NCBI RefSeq assembly: GCF_001305855.1
Contig: NZ_LIXZ01000002.1
Location: 1-64,000 of the forward strand
Source: Rossellomorea vietnamensis
Lineage (GTDB): Bacteria > Bacillota > Bacilli > Bacillales > Bacillaceae_B
Reading direction: 5' to 3'
Length of the DNA stretch: 64,000 bases
Under the pieces are notes generated by a model. It searched no databases and was not told the DNA's origin. It was given only the letters and a program-made list of their open reading frames with translations. A program made the position numbers and the translations under genes. Below, one piece after another: positions 1 to 7,736 of the stretch. Numbering within the stretch: position 1 is the first letter of the stretch; each line of letters starts with the position of its first letter.

Positions 1-1
1 A

Positions 2-217
2 CGGAAAGCTACATGCGCAGACAACGCTGTAATGGAAAACTTTTTTGGTGTTTTGAAGCAGGAAATGTACTATGGAGAAAAATTAGTTACCTTTGAGGAT
101 TTAAGAAGCCGGATTGAAGAATATATCCACTGGTACAATCATGAACGTTCAAAAGAAAAATTGGATGGACTAAGTCCAGTCGAATACCGAACTCAGTCCA
201 TCCAATCAGCTGCATAA
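2..217 (+). CDS. IS3-family transposase, C-terminal fragment cut by the window edge
   Basis: The frame is open from the left edge, so only the last part of an IS3-family OrfB (DDE integrase) is visible. The text CADNAVMENFFGVLKQEMYY followed by LSPVEY near the C-terminus is typical of the IS150/IS3 OrfB group. The glutamate of NAVMENFF corresponds to the last residue of the DDE catalytic triad. The element would make a cut-and-paste or copy-out transposase; whether the rest is intact lies outside the window. The end is followed at once by a terminal-repeat-like sequence. Confidence 0.85.
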   Translation, partial: RKATCADNAVMENFFGVLKQEMYYGEKLVTFEDLRSRIEEYIHWYNHERSKEKLDGLSPVEYRTQSIQSAA

Positions 218-220
218 CAA

Positions 221-244
221 AACTCTAACTTTTGGGGTTAGCCA
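221..244 (+). repeat. Probable right terminal inverted repeat of the IS3-family element
   Basis: Four bases after the transposase stop, the sequence AACTCTAACTTTTGGGGTTA runs on to GCCA. Read on the other strand it starts TGGCTAACCCCAAAAGTTAG, the layout usual for IS3/IS150-type ends (TG tip, then a CCCC-containing core). The matching left end is outside the window, so the exact boundary and target duplication cannot be confirmed. Confidence 0.6.
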
Positions 245-291
245 CCGTTCCACGTGAACAGGGCCTCTTTTATGCCTTCATGCAGTAAGGG

Positions 292-429
292 CTAACAGTT
301 ATTGCAGTACCACCAGCCACCAAATAGGAAAAGCAAGATTAGTAATACAACGACTAAAGCAAAGTAGAAACCCCCGCCGCCATAGCAACCTGGATAGACT
401 GGTCCGTAACAAGGATATCCATAAGGCAT
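292..429 (-). CDS. YjcZ-like small membrane protein (45 aa)
   Basis: This 45-codon reading frame begins MPYGYPCYGPVYPGCYGGGG, continues as one hydrophobic helix (FYFALVVVLLILLFLFGGWW) and ends YCNNC. A Gly/Tyr/Cys-rich N-terminus followed by a single membrane segment of this type resembles the YjcZ/SscA-like microproteins of Bacillus, some of which take part in spore coat assembly. An AGGAGG lies seven bases before the second of two ATGs, which decides the start. It is divergent from sigK, next to an IS end. The family match is by pattern only; a role in sporulation is inference. Confidence 0.7.
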   Translation of the reverse strand: MPYGYPCYGPVYPGCYGGGGFYFALVVVLLILLFLFGGWWYCNNC

Positions 430-583
430 GACCATACCTCCTCACTCACTTTTACTATCAGTATATGTACATAGGGAAGGAGCGTATAGGCATTTTGCAT
501 CTTTATTATAGAATTCAATTCTGAAAAAAGTGTTCCATTTCCCGATTACTTTTACCGGACATGCAAGGACATTCCCCTCTTAT

Positions 584-592
584 CATATGAAT
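584..592 (+). promoter_or_regulatory. Candidate SigE/SigK-type -10 element upstream of sigK
   Basis: CATATGAAT lies about 35 bases before the sigK start and partly fits the mother-cell sigma -10 consensus (CATAnnnT). In B. subtilis sigK is transcribed by SigE-RNA polymerase with SpoIIID and later by SigK itself. I see no convincing -35 element, so this is a weak assignment. Confidence 0.3.
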
Positions 593-626
593 GAGTATAG
601 GCTTAAGTCCTCATGGAGGTGTAAAT

Positions 627-1343
627 ATGTCTGGAGTTCTAACAGCACTGGGGTATTTCTTTAAGGAGTTAATTTTCCTCGTTTCTTACGTTAAGAATAA
701 TGCCTTTCCGCAACCACTGTCCGCCGCAGATGAACGAAAATATTTAAAGCTGATGGCAGAAGGGGACGAACACGCCCGCAACATGCTCATCGAACATAAT
801 CTCAGGTTGGTTGCCCACATCGTCAAGAAATTCGAAAACACAGGCGAAGATCCAGAAGATTTGATTTCCATCGGGACCATCGGATTGATCAAAGCGATTG
901 AAAGTTACTCAGAAGGAAAAGGCACGAAGCTTGCCACCTATGCGGCTCGATGTATCGAGAATGAAATCCTCATGCACCTCCGCGCCCTTAAGAAAACCAA
1001 AAAAGATGTCTCACTCCACGATCCCATCGGCCAGGATAAAGAAGGAAATGAAATCAGCTTGATCGATATTTTGAAATCGGAAAGCGATGATGTCATCGAT
1101 ACGATCCAATTAAGCATGGAACTCGAAAAGGTCAGAAAATATATTTGCGTACTGGACGAAAGGGAAAAGGAAGTCATTGTCGGGAGGTTCGGGCTGGATT
1201 TGAAAGAAGAGAAGACTCAAAGGGAAATTGCAAAAGAACTGGGGATTTCGAGGAGCTACGTCTCACGTATTGAAAAAAGGGCCCTCATGAAAATGTTTCA
1301 TGAATTTTATCGTGAGGAAAAAGAAAAAAGAAATAAATCCTAA
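627..1343 (+). CDS. sigK: Pro-sigma-K, late mother-cell sporulation sigma factor
   Basis: The 238-aa product is sigma-70-family factor SigK, which directs late mother-cell genes for coat and cortex. The N-terminal pro-sequence ([20 protein letters not shown]) precedes [10 protein letters not shown]; in B. subtilis SpoIVFB cuts between S20 and Y21, and both residues are present. Region 2 ([27 protein letters not shown]) and region 4 with its helix-turn-helix ([20 protein letters not shown]) are intact. The ATG at 627 is chosen because GGAGGTG stands seven bases upstream. The gene is continuous, unlike in B. subtilis strains where the skin element splits it. Confidence 0.97.
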   Translation: MSGVLTALGYFFKELIFLVSYVKNNAFPQPLSAADERKYLKLMAEGDEHARNMLIEHNLRLVAHIVKKFENTGEDPEDLISIGTIGLIKAIESYSEGKGTKLATYAARCIENEILMHLRALKKTKKDVSLHDPIGQDKEGNEISLIDILKSESDDVIDTIQLSMELEKVRKYICVLDEREKEVIVGRFGLDLKEEKTQREIAKELGISRSYVSRIEKRALMKMFHEFYREEKEKRNKS

Positions 1344-1348
1344 AAAAG

Positions 1349-1380
1349 AAAAGCGGTCCAGGAACCGCTTTTCTTTTTTT
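1349..1380 (+). terminator. Intrinsic terminator of sigK
   Basis: AAAAGCGGT at 1349-1357 pairs with ACCGCTTTT at 1364-1372, followed by a T-rich run. It lies six bases after the sigK stop. Confidence 0.85.
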
Positions 1381-1458
1381 CTACTCTACACTGACTTCAG
1401 CGGATATGATCAAGCCAATAACAGACGTCAGGATAAGACCCATGATCATTGAAAACAT
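1381..1458 (-). CDS. Possible 25-aa hydrophobic peptide
   Basis: An open frame of 25 codons begins MFSMIMGLILTSVIGLIISA and ends with a short acidic tail. It is one membrane-spanning segment. GGAGAGG stands about seven bases before the ATG. The size and shape recall type I toxin peptides and other Bacillus membrane microproteins, but no family-specific motif is visible and the region also serves as the downstream flank of sigK. I do not recognise a homologue; function unknown. Confidence 0.4.
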   Translation of the reverse strand: MFSMIMGLILTSVIGLIISAEVSVE

Positions 1459-1582
1459 CGTCATCCCTCTCCCTCATTAAACTGCATTTCTTACTATTAA
1501 TGTATCACGAAAAAACGGATATTCTCCTCCCATCCGTGAACAATTCTTTACTAAGTATTGACAGATATGTGACCGGAAGAAC

Positions 1583-1617
1583 AAAAGGAGGGCCCCATAG
1601 ATCGGGGACCCTCCTTT
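1583..1617. terminator. Strong hairpin, probably a bidirectional terminator
   Basis: AAAAGGAGGG near 1583 pairs with CCCTCCTTTT near 1616, with an inner CCCC/GGGG pairing. It has A/T runs at both ends. It lies just downstream of the small minus-strand frame that stops at 1625. Confidence 0.7.
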
Positions 1618-1624
1618 TCCTCTG

Positions 1625-1780
1625 TTAGTTCATTTCTCGCTTCTTCTTTCTATGGAAGAAAGCCGACCAAATGACAATATTTAAAAACATCTCTCCACCA
1701 CCTTCTTGATTCGTTAGGCAGTATCCTTCTCTACCCATAGCGCATTCAGCATTTTCTCCTGTACATAAATCATTTTTCAT
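1625..1780 (-). CDS. Small open frame (51 aa) whose last 21 codons resemble a truncated YrzI
   Basis: The 51-codon frame begins MKNDLCTGENAECAMGREGY with GGAGAGGAG a few bases upstream. An internal ATG at 1690 has its own ribosome site (AAGGTGGTGGAGAG) and starts MFLNIVIWSAFFHRKKKREM. That 21-aa segment has the same layout as the start of the neighbouring YrzI-family protein (hydrophobic start, then F and a basic cluster). It may be a decayed tandem copy or a genuine microprotein. No homologue is recognised for the N-terminal half. Confidence 0.35.
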   Translation of the reverse strand: MKNDLCTGENAECAMGREGYCLTNQEGGGEMFLNIVIWSAFFHRKKKREMN

Positions 1781-1807
1781 TCTCCTCTCCATTTGTTGTT
1801 TTTCAGA

Positions 1808-1948
1808 TTAAAATATTTGAGACATGTAGTGTTGCTTAATTTTCGTTTCTTCATAGCTTTTTGAAACCATCTCGTTGTGAGAAGCTTCTTCAAACGTTTC
1901 CTGTTTCTTATTGAAGGTTACCGTTATAAATAAAAGATTCAGTGTCAT
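1808..1948 (-). CDS. yrzI: YrzI-family small protein (46 aa)
   Basis: The product begins MTLNLLFITVTFNKKQETFE and continues with a charged helix containing SKSYEETKIKQHY. This matches the YrzI family of short Bacillus proteins, often present as tandem copies, in length and in the MTLNxxFxTVT start. AAAGGGGTGAT lies five bases upstream of the ATG. The gene sits between sigK and the mccAB operon, the same neighbourhood as in B. subtilis. The function is unknown; family models describe it as sporulation-associated. Confidence 0.75.
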   Translation of the reverse strand: MTLNLLFITVTFNKKQETFEEASHNEMVSKSYEETKIKQHYMSQIF

Positions 1949-1994
1949 ACAATATCACCCCTTTCAAAGTTCCTGCAGACTTGCAGGGCATACT

Positions 1995-2063
1995 AAAAAG
2001 CCACAAAGCGACCGACCCTTGTGGCACAAAAAAGCCACAGGGATCTACATTCTCCCTGTGGCT
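1995..2063 (-). terminator. Two consecutive intrinsic terminators
   Basis: Read on the minus strand, the first hairpin (AGCCACAGGGA at 2053-2063 with TCCCTGTGGCT at 2033-2043) is followed by a T6 run. A second hairpin (GCCACAA/TTTGTGGC, 2000-2025) is followed by T5. They separate the 26-aa reading frame at 2084-2164 from yrzI. Confidence 0.8.
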
Positions 2064-2083
2064 ATTATTGAATGAAATTCAAA

Positions 2084-2164
2084 TTAAGCAGAAAACATCC
2101 CACAAGCGGTCGAATGATAAAAACGATATGAAGTTGTGTCTTTTTTTTCAATAAGCACGAACAT
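2084..2164 (-). CDS. Possible 26-aa peptide with its own promoter and terminators
   Basis: The 26-codon frame begins MFVLIEKKDTTSYRFYHSTA and ends CGMFSA. GGGAGG stands nine bases before the ATG. Upstream is a well-spaced SigA-type promoter (2207-2235), downstream two strong terminators (1995-2063), so a transcript of roughly 200 nt is expected. The frame is also open further upstream to 2272, but no ribosome site supports a longer protein. I recognise no family; the unit could equally be a small RNA with an incidental reading frame. Confidence 0.45.
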   Translation of the reverse strand: MFVLIEKKDTTSYRFYHSTACGMFSA

Positions 2165-2206
2165 TTCCTTCGACCTCCCTCTTGTGATTTTTTTCTTACA
2201 TTGGTT

Positions 2207-2235
2207 AGTATATCCAATTCCTGCAATAAAGTAAA
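2207..2235 (-). promoter_or_regulatory. SigA-type promoter of the small transcription unit
   Basis: Minus strand: -35 TTTACT (2230-2235), a 17-base spacer, and -10 TATACT (2207-2212). Transcription would begin near 2200, about 35 bases before the 26-aa frame. Confidence 0.55.
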
Positions 2236-2269
2236 CTCTTTTCTTCACTATTTTTTCTACAAATTTCCA

Positions 2270-2300
2270 CATAAAAAAACGGGTCCTCCATGAGAGCCCG
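2270..2300 (-). terminator. Terminator-like hairpin ending the yrhC-side transcript
   Basis: On the minus strand CGGG-CTC pairs with GAG-(GA)-CCCG and is followed by a T7 run. It lies beyond the two structured repeats that follow yrhC, so it would end the yrrT-to-yrhC operon transcript. Confidence 0.55.
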
Positions 2301-2424
2301 CTTTTCTTTGTCCAGCTGCAAGGCTTAGAGGCTCGAGGTCATAAGTCAAACCATCCATAAAGGCAAAGTACGCCTTTCCGGATGATTCACCTTATTCTTG
2401 TCGCCTCTGGACAAAGCCCTTCCG
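2301..2424 (-). repeat. Structured dispersed repeat, copy A (AGAGGC/GCCTCT subtype)
   Basis: One of four full copies in the window of an element of about 125 bp. Paired arms visible here are AGAGGC (2327-2332) with GCCTCT (2403-2408), CATAAG (2340-2345) with CTTATT (2391-2396), CATCC (2352-2356) with GGATG (2380-2384), and an apical AAGGC/GCCTT hairpin. The conserved single-stranded-looking flank reads GACCTCGAG and AGCTGGA on the minus strand. It is in the opposite orientation to the copies after rarA but, like them, lies downstream of a gene on the same strand. Confidence 0.8.
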
Positions 2425-2550
2425 CTTTTCTTTGTCCAGCTGCAGGGGCTAGCCCCTCGAGGTCACAACAGAAAAATCCCATAAGGCAAAAAACGCCTTT
2501 TGGGATTTTCCTGTTGTGGTCGGGGCTGATCGAGCCGCTTCCGCTTTTCT
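2425..2550 (-). repeat. Structured dispersed repeat, copy B (AGCCCC/GGGGCT subtype)
   Basis: Directly adjacent to copy A and in the same orientation. The lower stem is AGCCCC (2451-2456) with GGGGCT (2522-2527), the upper stem ACAACAG with CTGTTGT and AAATCCC with GGGATTT, and the apex AAGGC...GCCTT. Every stem sequence differs from copy A except the apex, yet pairing is kept. The element begins four bases after the yrhC stop codon. Confidence 0.8.
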
Positions 2551-2553
2551 TAT

Positions 2554-2793
2554 TTATTCATCCGCTGATTGCAGATCTTTTTTATATTTTATTGCTTTTG
2601 TGAAAAAGTATAGTGACAGCCCGAGTAAAACAACGGTCCCTGTCATGAGTGGCATCATTTTGCCAGGTGTGACCGTAACGGTCGGAATGATGACACCTAA
2701 ATACATAAAGACACTCAGTGCAAGTAATGTAAAACCAAATCGTTTGAAATCGACGACCTTATGTTGAATGGTCTTTTTGCTTGTGTTCTTCAT
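2554..2793 (-). CDS. yrhC: YrhC family membrane protein
   Basis: The 79-aa product starts MKNTSKKTIQHKVVDFKRFG and has two predicted membrane helices (FTLLALSVFMYLGVIIP and a Leu-rich second one) with a short hydrophilic tail. It matches the YrhC family in size and position, as the last gene of the yrrT-mtnN-mccA-mccB-yrhC operon. The ATG at 2793 is chosen over an in-frame GTG at 2802 because AGGTG lies six bases before it. No biochemical role is established; its operon suggests a link to sulfur amino acid metabolism. Confidence 0.8.
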   Translation of the reverse strand: MKNTSKKTIQHKVVDFKRFGFTLLALSVFMYLGVIIPTVTVTPGKMMPLMTGTVVLLGLSLYFFTKAIKYKKDLQSADE

Positions 2794-2889
2794 TAGATTC
2801 ACCTACTTTAGAACTAGTAAACTCTCATTCTATGGTAACATATGATTCCATACAGCTTACCATGTAATTGATACCAGTTCTGCCAAGGG

Positions 2890-4952
<2,063 letters not shown>

Positions 4953-4973
4953 GTATTCAATCCCCTTTCAAAC

Positions 4974-5078
4974 AAAAAAACTGACCCTTACACCAATCCG
5001 TCTTCAATACCGATGAATGGCCTGTTCGACCGAACAAGACTCGTTCACGTGATTTAGAGGGTGTGATGCCTGGGTCAG
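4974..5078 (-). promoter_or_regulatory. Structured leader with terminator-like hairpin upstream of mccA
   Basis: On the minus strand CTGACCC (5072-5078) pairs with GGGTCAG (4981-4987), extended by ACACC with GGTGT, and is followed by T7 (4974-4980) about 20 bases before the mccA ribosome site. The arms enclose about 65 bases with a small inner TGTTC/GAACA hairpin. The layout is that of an intrinsic terminator or attenuator inside the operon. It lacks T-box or S-box signatures. Regulation is inference. Confidence 0.5.
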
Positions 5079-5093
5079 CTATACCTTTTTATA

Positions 5094-5786
5094 TTAAACA
5101 GATTTCACGATACTCATGACCATTTTGGCCGAATGAAGTGCAGCCTTCTCCAGATATTGATCAAAGGAGACATCCGATTCCTTGCCGGCGATATCAGAAA
5201 GGGAGCGGATGATGACAAATGGTACGTTGAACTGATGTGCCACTTGGGCGATGGCGGCCGCTTCCATTTCCACTGCCTGCAAATCCGTGAATTTGTCACG
5301 GATCGCATCCACTCGCACTGGATCATTCATGAATGAGTCTCCAGTGGCAATCAATCCGGATACCACCTGTGCATCCCCAAGCTCCTTAACGCTTTCAATG
5401 GCGGTTTGCTTCAATTTCTCATCTGCAGTGAAGGCTGCCGGAAGCTGCGGGACCTGGCCGTATTCATATCCAAAAGCCGTTACATCTACATCGTGATGTC
5501 TTACTTCAGTGGAAATGACGACATCCCCAACGTTTAGAGAAGGATCGAATCCTCCTGCTGACCCTGTGTTGATGATGCAATCCGGTTTGAAATGCTGCAA
5601 TAGAACCGCTGTTGACATCGCTGCATTCACTTTCCCGATTCCAGAACGAAGTAATATCACTTCTTTATCACTCATGGTACCGCTTGTATATTCACACCCT
5701 GCAATCGTTTCCACTGTCGGGTTTGATATATTTTCTCTCAGTAGGGCTACTTCTTCTTCCATTGCTCCGATGATGGCGATTTTCAT
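5094..5786 (-). CDS. mtnN: 5'-methylthioadenosine / S-adenosylhomocysteine nucleosidase
   Basis: The 230-aa enzyme removes adenine from methylthioadenosine and S-adenosylhomocysteine, feeding homocysteine (through LuxS) and methylthioribose salvage. [13 protein letters not shown] supplies the catalytic acid region (E12), VNTGSAGG and the [12 protein letters not shown] segment bind the nucleoside, and SLSDIAG near the C-terminus carries the catalytic aspartate. Length and sequence are typical of the family. It lies 15 bases after yrrT, in the same operon. Confidence 0.95.
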   Translation of the reverse strand: MKIAIIGAMEEEVALLRENISNPTVETIAGCEYTSGTMSDKEVILLRSGIGKVNAAMSTAVLLQHFKPDCIINTGSAGGFDPSLNVGDVVISTEVRHHDVDVTAFGYEYGQVPQLPAAFTADEKLKQTAIESVKELGDAQVVSGLIATGDSFMNDPVRVDAIRDKFTDLQAVEMEAAAIAQVAHQFNVPFVIIRSLSDIAGKESDVSFDQYLEKAALHSAKMVMSIVKSV

Positions 5787-5801
5787 TGCTAAAACCTCTT
5801 T

Positions 5802-6440
5802 CTACTGTTTAGTCGCCTCCATGATCCACACAAACGTATTCACTTGCTGAAACTGAACCGAAAACCCATTATCACGTAAAAGCTCTTTTAACACATCAAG
5901 AGTCGTGTAATATTCCCGTTTTAAATCTTCAGCCAGATTGAAATACTCTTTTTTTATTGCTTGGGATATGGCGGCTTGATAATGCTGACAAGTTTCAAAC
6001 ATCGTATCAGCAAATACTATTTTACCACCTTGTACTAGGAGCTTTCCATAGATGCCGAAAGCTTTTCCCTTTTCTTCATCGGTTAAATGGTGAAACGCAT
6101 AGGAACTTACAATAGAATCGGCCTTTCCTTCTAAAGAAAAATCCAGAAAGTCACCGTCCCGGAATGTGACACGATCGCCAAGCTTCTGCATTCCAATCGC
6201 CCTCATTTCAGGAGAAGGTTCAAAAGGAATGACTTCGAGTCCTGCATCCAATAGCTTTTTTGTTAGATTCCCTGTACCGGGTCCAAACTCGACCACCCTC
6301 CCCTTTGATCGGAAAACCACTCCGTCAAGAATCGAATCATAGTGTTCGAATACCGCTTGATACTCCGCATCTTTTCCTGTCACTGTATCATCATAAGAAT
6401 CTGCCCAGTCCTGGAACAAATCCAAAAATTCTCTACCCAT
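5802..6440 (-). CDS. yrrT: SAM-dependent methyltransferase YrrT
   Basis: The 212-aa protein has a class I methyltransferase fold: VVEFGPGTGNLT is the SAM-binding motif I, IPFEPSPEM the acidic second strand, and DGDFLDF the adenine-contact loop. It is the first gene of the mtnN-mccA-mccB operon, as in B. subtilis; the substrate is not known, and it would generate the S-adenosylhomocysteine that MtnN consumes. GAGGTG lies about seven bases before the ATG. Confidence 0.9.
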   Translation of the reverse strand: MGREFLDLFQDWADSYDDTVTGKDAEYQAVFEHYDSILDGVVFRSKGRVVEFGPGTGNLTKKLLDAGLEVIPFEPSPEMRAIGMQKLGDRVTFRDGDFLDFSLEGKADSIVSSYAFHHLTDEEKGKAFGIYGKLLVQGGKIVFADTMFETCQHYQAAISQAIKKEYFNLAEDLKREYYTTLDVLKELLRDNGFSVQFQQVNTFVWIMEATKQ

Positions 6441-6459
6441 GTTTCAGCACCTCAGCTGT

Positions 6460-6490
6460 ATTAAGTTTATAATTCCTATAAACATACTAT
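6460..6490 (-). promoter_or_regulatory. Candidate CymR operator/promoter region of the yrrT operon
   Basis: The minus strand upstream of yrrT is very A/T-rich and contains TATAGGAATTATAA. An ATAGGAATT core is a feature of CymR sites in B. subtilis, where this operon is a known CymR target, and cymR itself is in this window (28383-28802). The match is from memory of the motif and is not a scored one. Confidence 0.4.
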
Positions 6491-6627
6491 GAATTAATTT
6501 TAAAACTGTTATTAAATTATCATATTCTCCTGATGAATTCAACAATTATTCATTGTCAAAAGGGTGGGGGGACTCTAAAATAGAGGGAGAAAGCCTATCC
6601 AGATCATGCGTAATTAGGAGGTTCACC

Positions 6628-6834
6628 ATGAATATTTCATTCGATTTAATAGAAGATAAAGTGGAATTTTTTGAAGCTGATAATCTCAGGACATTGGAGA
6701 AAAAGGTAGACGAACAAATCCAGCATAATAAAGCCATCATGCTCTCCGTCCATCACGTGGATCATTCCGTTTCCATCGATGAGAACGGCAGAAGATTGTA
6801 CAGTGCCATGGTTCATTTTAAGGTGAAGAAGTAA
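6628..6834 (+). CDS. yrzA: DUF2536 family protein YrzA
   Basis: The 68-aa protein begins MNISFDLIEDKVEFFEADNL and ends HFKVKK. It is a small mixed alpha/beta protein of the DUF2536 (YrzA) family, conserved in length and in this location beside yrrS and yrrT. The ATG at 6628 is preceded by TAGGAGG at the right spacing; upstream extension lacks support. It is one of the few plus-strand genes here, divergent from yrrT. Function unknown. Confidence 0.85.
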   Translation: MNISFDLIEDKVEFFEADNLRTLEKKVDEQIQHNKAIMLSVHHVDHSVSIDENGRRLYSAMVHFKVKK

Positions 6835-6841
6835 ACTATGT

Positions 6842-6879
6842 AAAAAGGCTCTTCCAAAGAATTGGAAGAGCCTTTTTTA
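6842..6879. terminator. Bidirectional terminator between yrzA and yrrS
   Basis: AAGGCTCTTCCAA (6845-6857) pairs with TTGGAAGAGCCTT (6862-6874) with A and T runs on the two sides. It serves the converging yrzA and yrrS genes. Confidence 0.9.
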
Positions 6880-6881
6880 AG

Positions 6882-7607
6882 TCAGTCTTTATCATTTTCC
6901 TTTAATTCCTGCACTTTGGTCGGCTGCCATCCTTTGCCGTCGACCCATTGGAGATATACCCTGTAAGGTGTCTTGGTATCCTTAGTCGTCACGGTCGCCA
7001 TGGACTTCTGAGGACCGCCATTCCCTTCCATCCACCAGATGGTCATGTTCTCTTCAGGGATGCCTGTGGCATAAGAAGTCGCCTTGATTTTCTCCTGCCA
7101 GTCGACCGTTCCTTCGTCATAGACAGATACGTGTTCACCTGTCTGCTCGGTGCCGATCGGCTTCCAGTCGGGATGCACCATCGTTTTTACCACATTGGGT
7201 TCGGTACTTTCCTCGACTTTCATCTTACTTTGGTCTTCCCCGTCTAATGCGACAGAATCTTGATTCTCATCAGAGGACTCGTCTTTCTTTTTTTCATCCT
7301 CTTTTTTCTTATCTTCTTTTTTCTTATCTTCGTCTTTTTGTTCATCGTCCGCTTTGTCCTTGGAATCATCTTTCTCATCCATCGAAACGGAGTTTTCTTT
7401 TTCTTTCCCCTTATCGCTGTTGTTGGCATCCTTGGTTTCTGAATTTTTCGGAGCGTCTGTTGTTGCCTTTTCACCGCCGCCCCCTCCAAGTACGATGGTG
7501 CCTCCTACTACGACAATTAATAAAAGTACGATTGCAATCATTATGTTTAACAGTTTATTTGTATTCTTTTTAGATCGTTTGTCTAATCGAGATTGATATT
7601 TCGCCAT
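6882..7607 (-). CDS. yrrS: YrrS, membrane-anchored DUF1510 protein
   Basis: The 241-aa protein has a basic cytoplasmic start, one membrane helix (MIAIVLLLIVVVGGTIVLGG, about residues 23-42), a long low-complexity linker very rich in Lys, Asp and Glu (about residues 48-125), and a compact C-terminal domain (HPDWKPIGTEQTGEH to the end) that matches the DUF1510/YrrS family. It is encoded just downstream of the class B penicillin-binding protein gene pbpI, as in B. subtilis, so a role at the cell envelope is plausible. No catalytic motif is visible. Confidence 0.9.
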   Translation of the reverse strand: MAKYQSRLDKRSKKNTNKLLNIMIAIVLLLIVVVGGTIVLGGGGGEKATTDAPKNSETKDANNSDKGKEKENSVSMDEKDDSKDKADDEQKDEDKKKEDKKKEDEKKKDESSDENQDSVALDGEDQSKMKVEESTEPNVVKTMVHPDWKPIGTEQTGEHVSVYDEGTVDWQEKIKATSYATGIPEENMTIWWMEGNGGPQKSMATVTTKDTKTPYRVYLQWVDGKGWQPTKVQELKENDKD

Positions 7608-7736
7608 TTTGTTCCCTCCCTATTATCCTAAACAGTTTAACATGATAAGAGGAAAAGAATAAAGCGAAACATTATCCATACCGGGATGATTCAGCTATAA
7701 AGGGAAAAAGGTCACAGAACTCACGGGACTTCCCTG

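Noticed and set aside
2084-2272. Full 62-aa version of the small frame at 2084-2272
   Set aside because: The upstream ATG has no ribosome site, and the promoter at 2207-2235 lies inside that longer frame, so the transcript would begin after its start.
5041-5090. T-box or SAM riboswitch upstream of mccA
   Set aside because: Neither the T-box consensus (AGGGTGGNACCGCG) nor the S-box core is present; only a terminator-like hairpin can be supported.
7244-7600. Several long open frames on both strands within 7.24-7.6 kb
   Set aside because: They are reflections of the Lys/Glu/Asp-rich low-complexity linker of yrrS; their translations are monotonous (Arg/Lys or Phe/Leu) and no ribosome site supports them.
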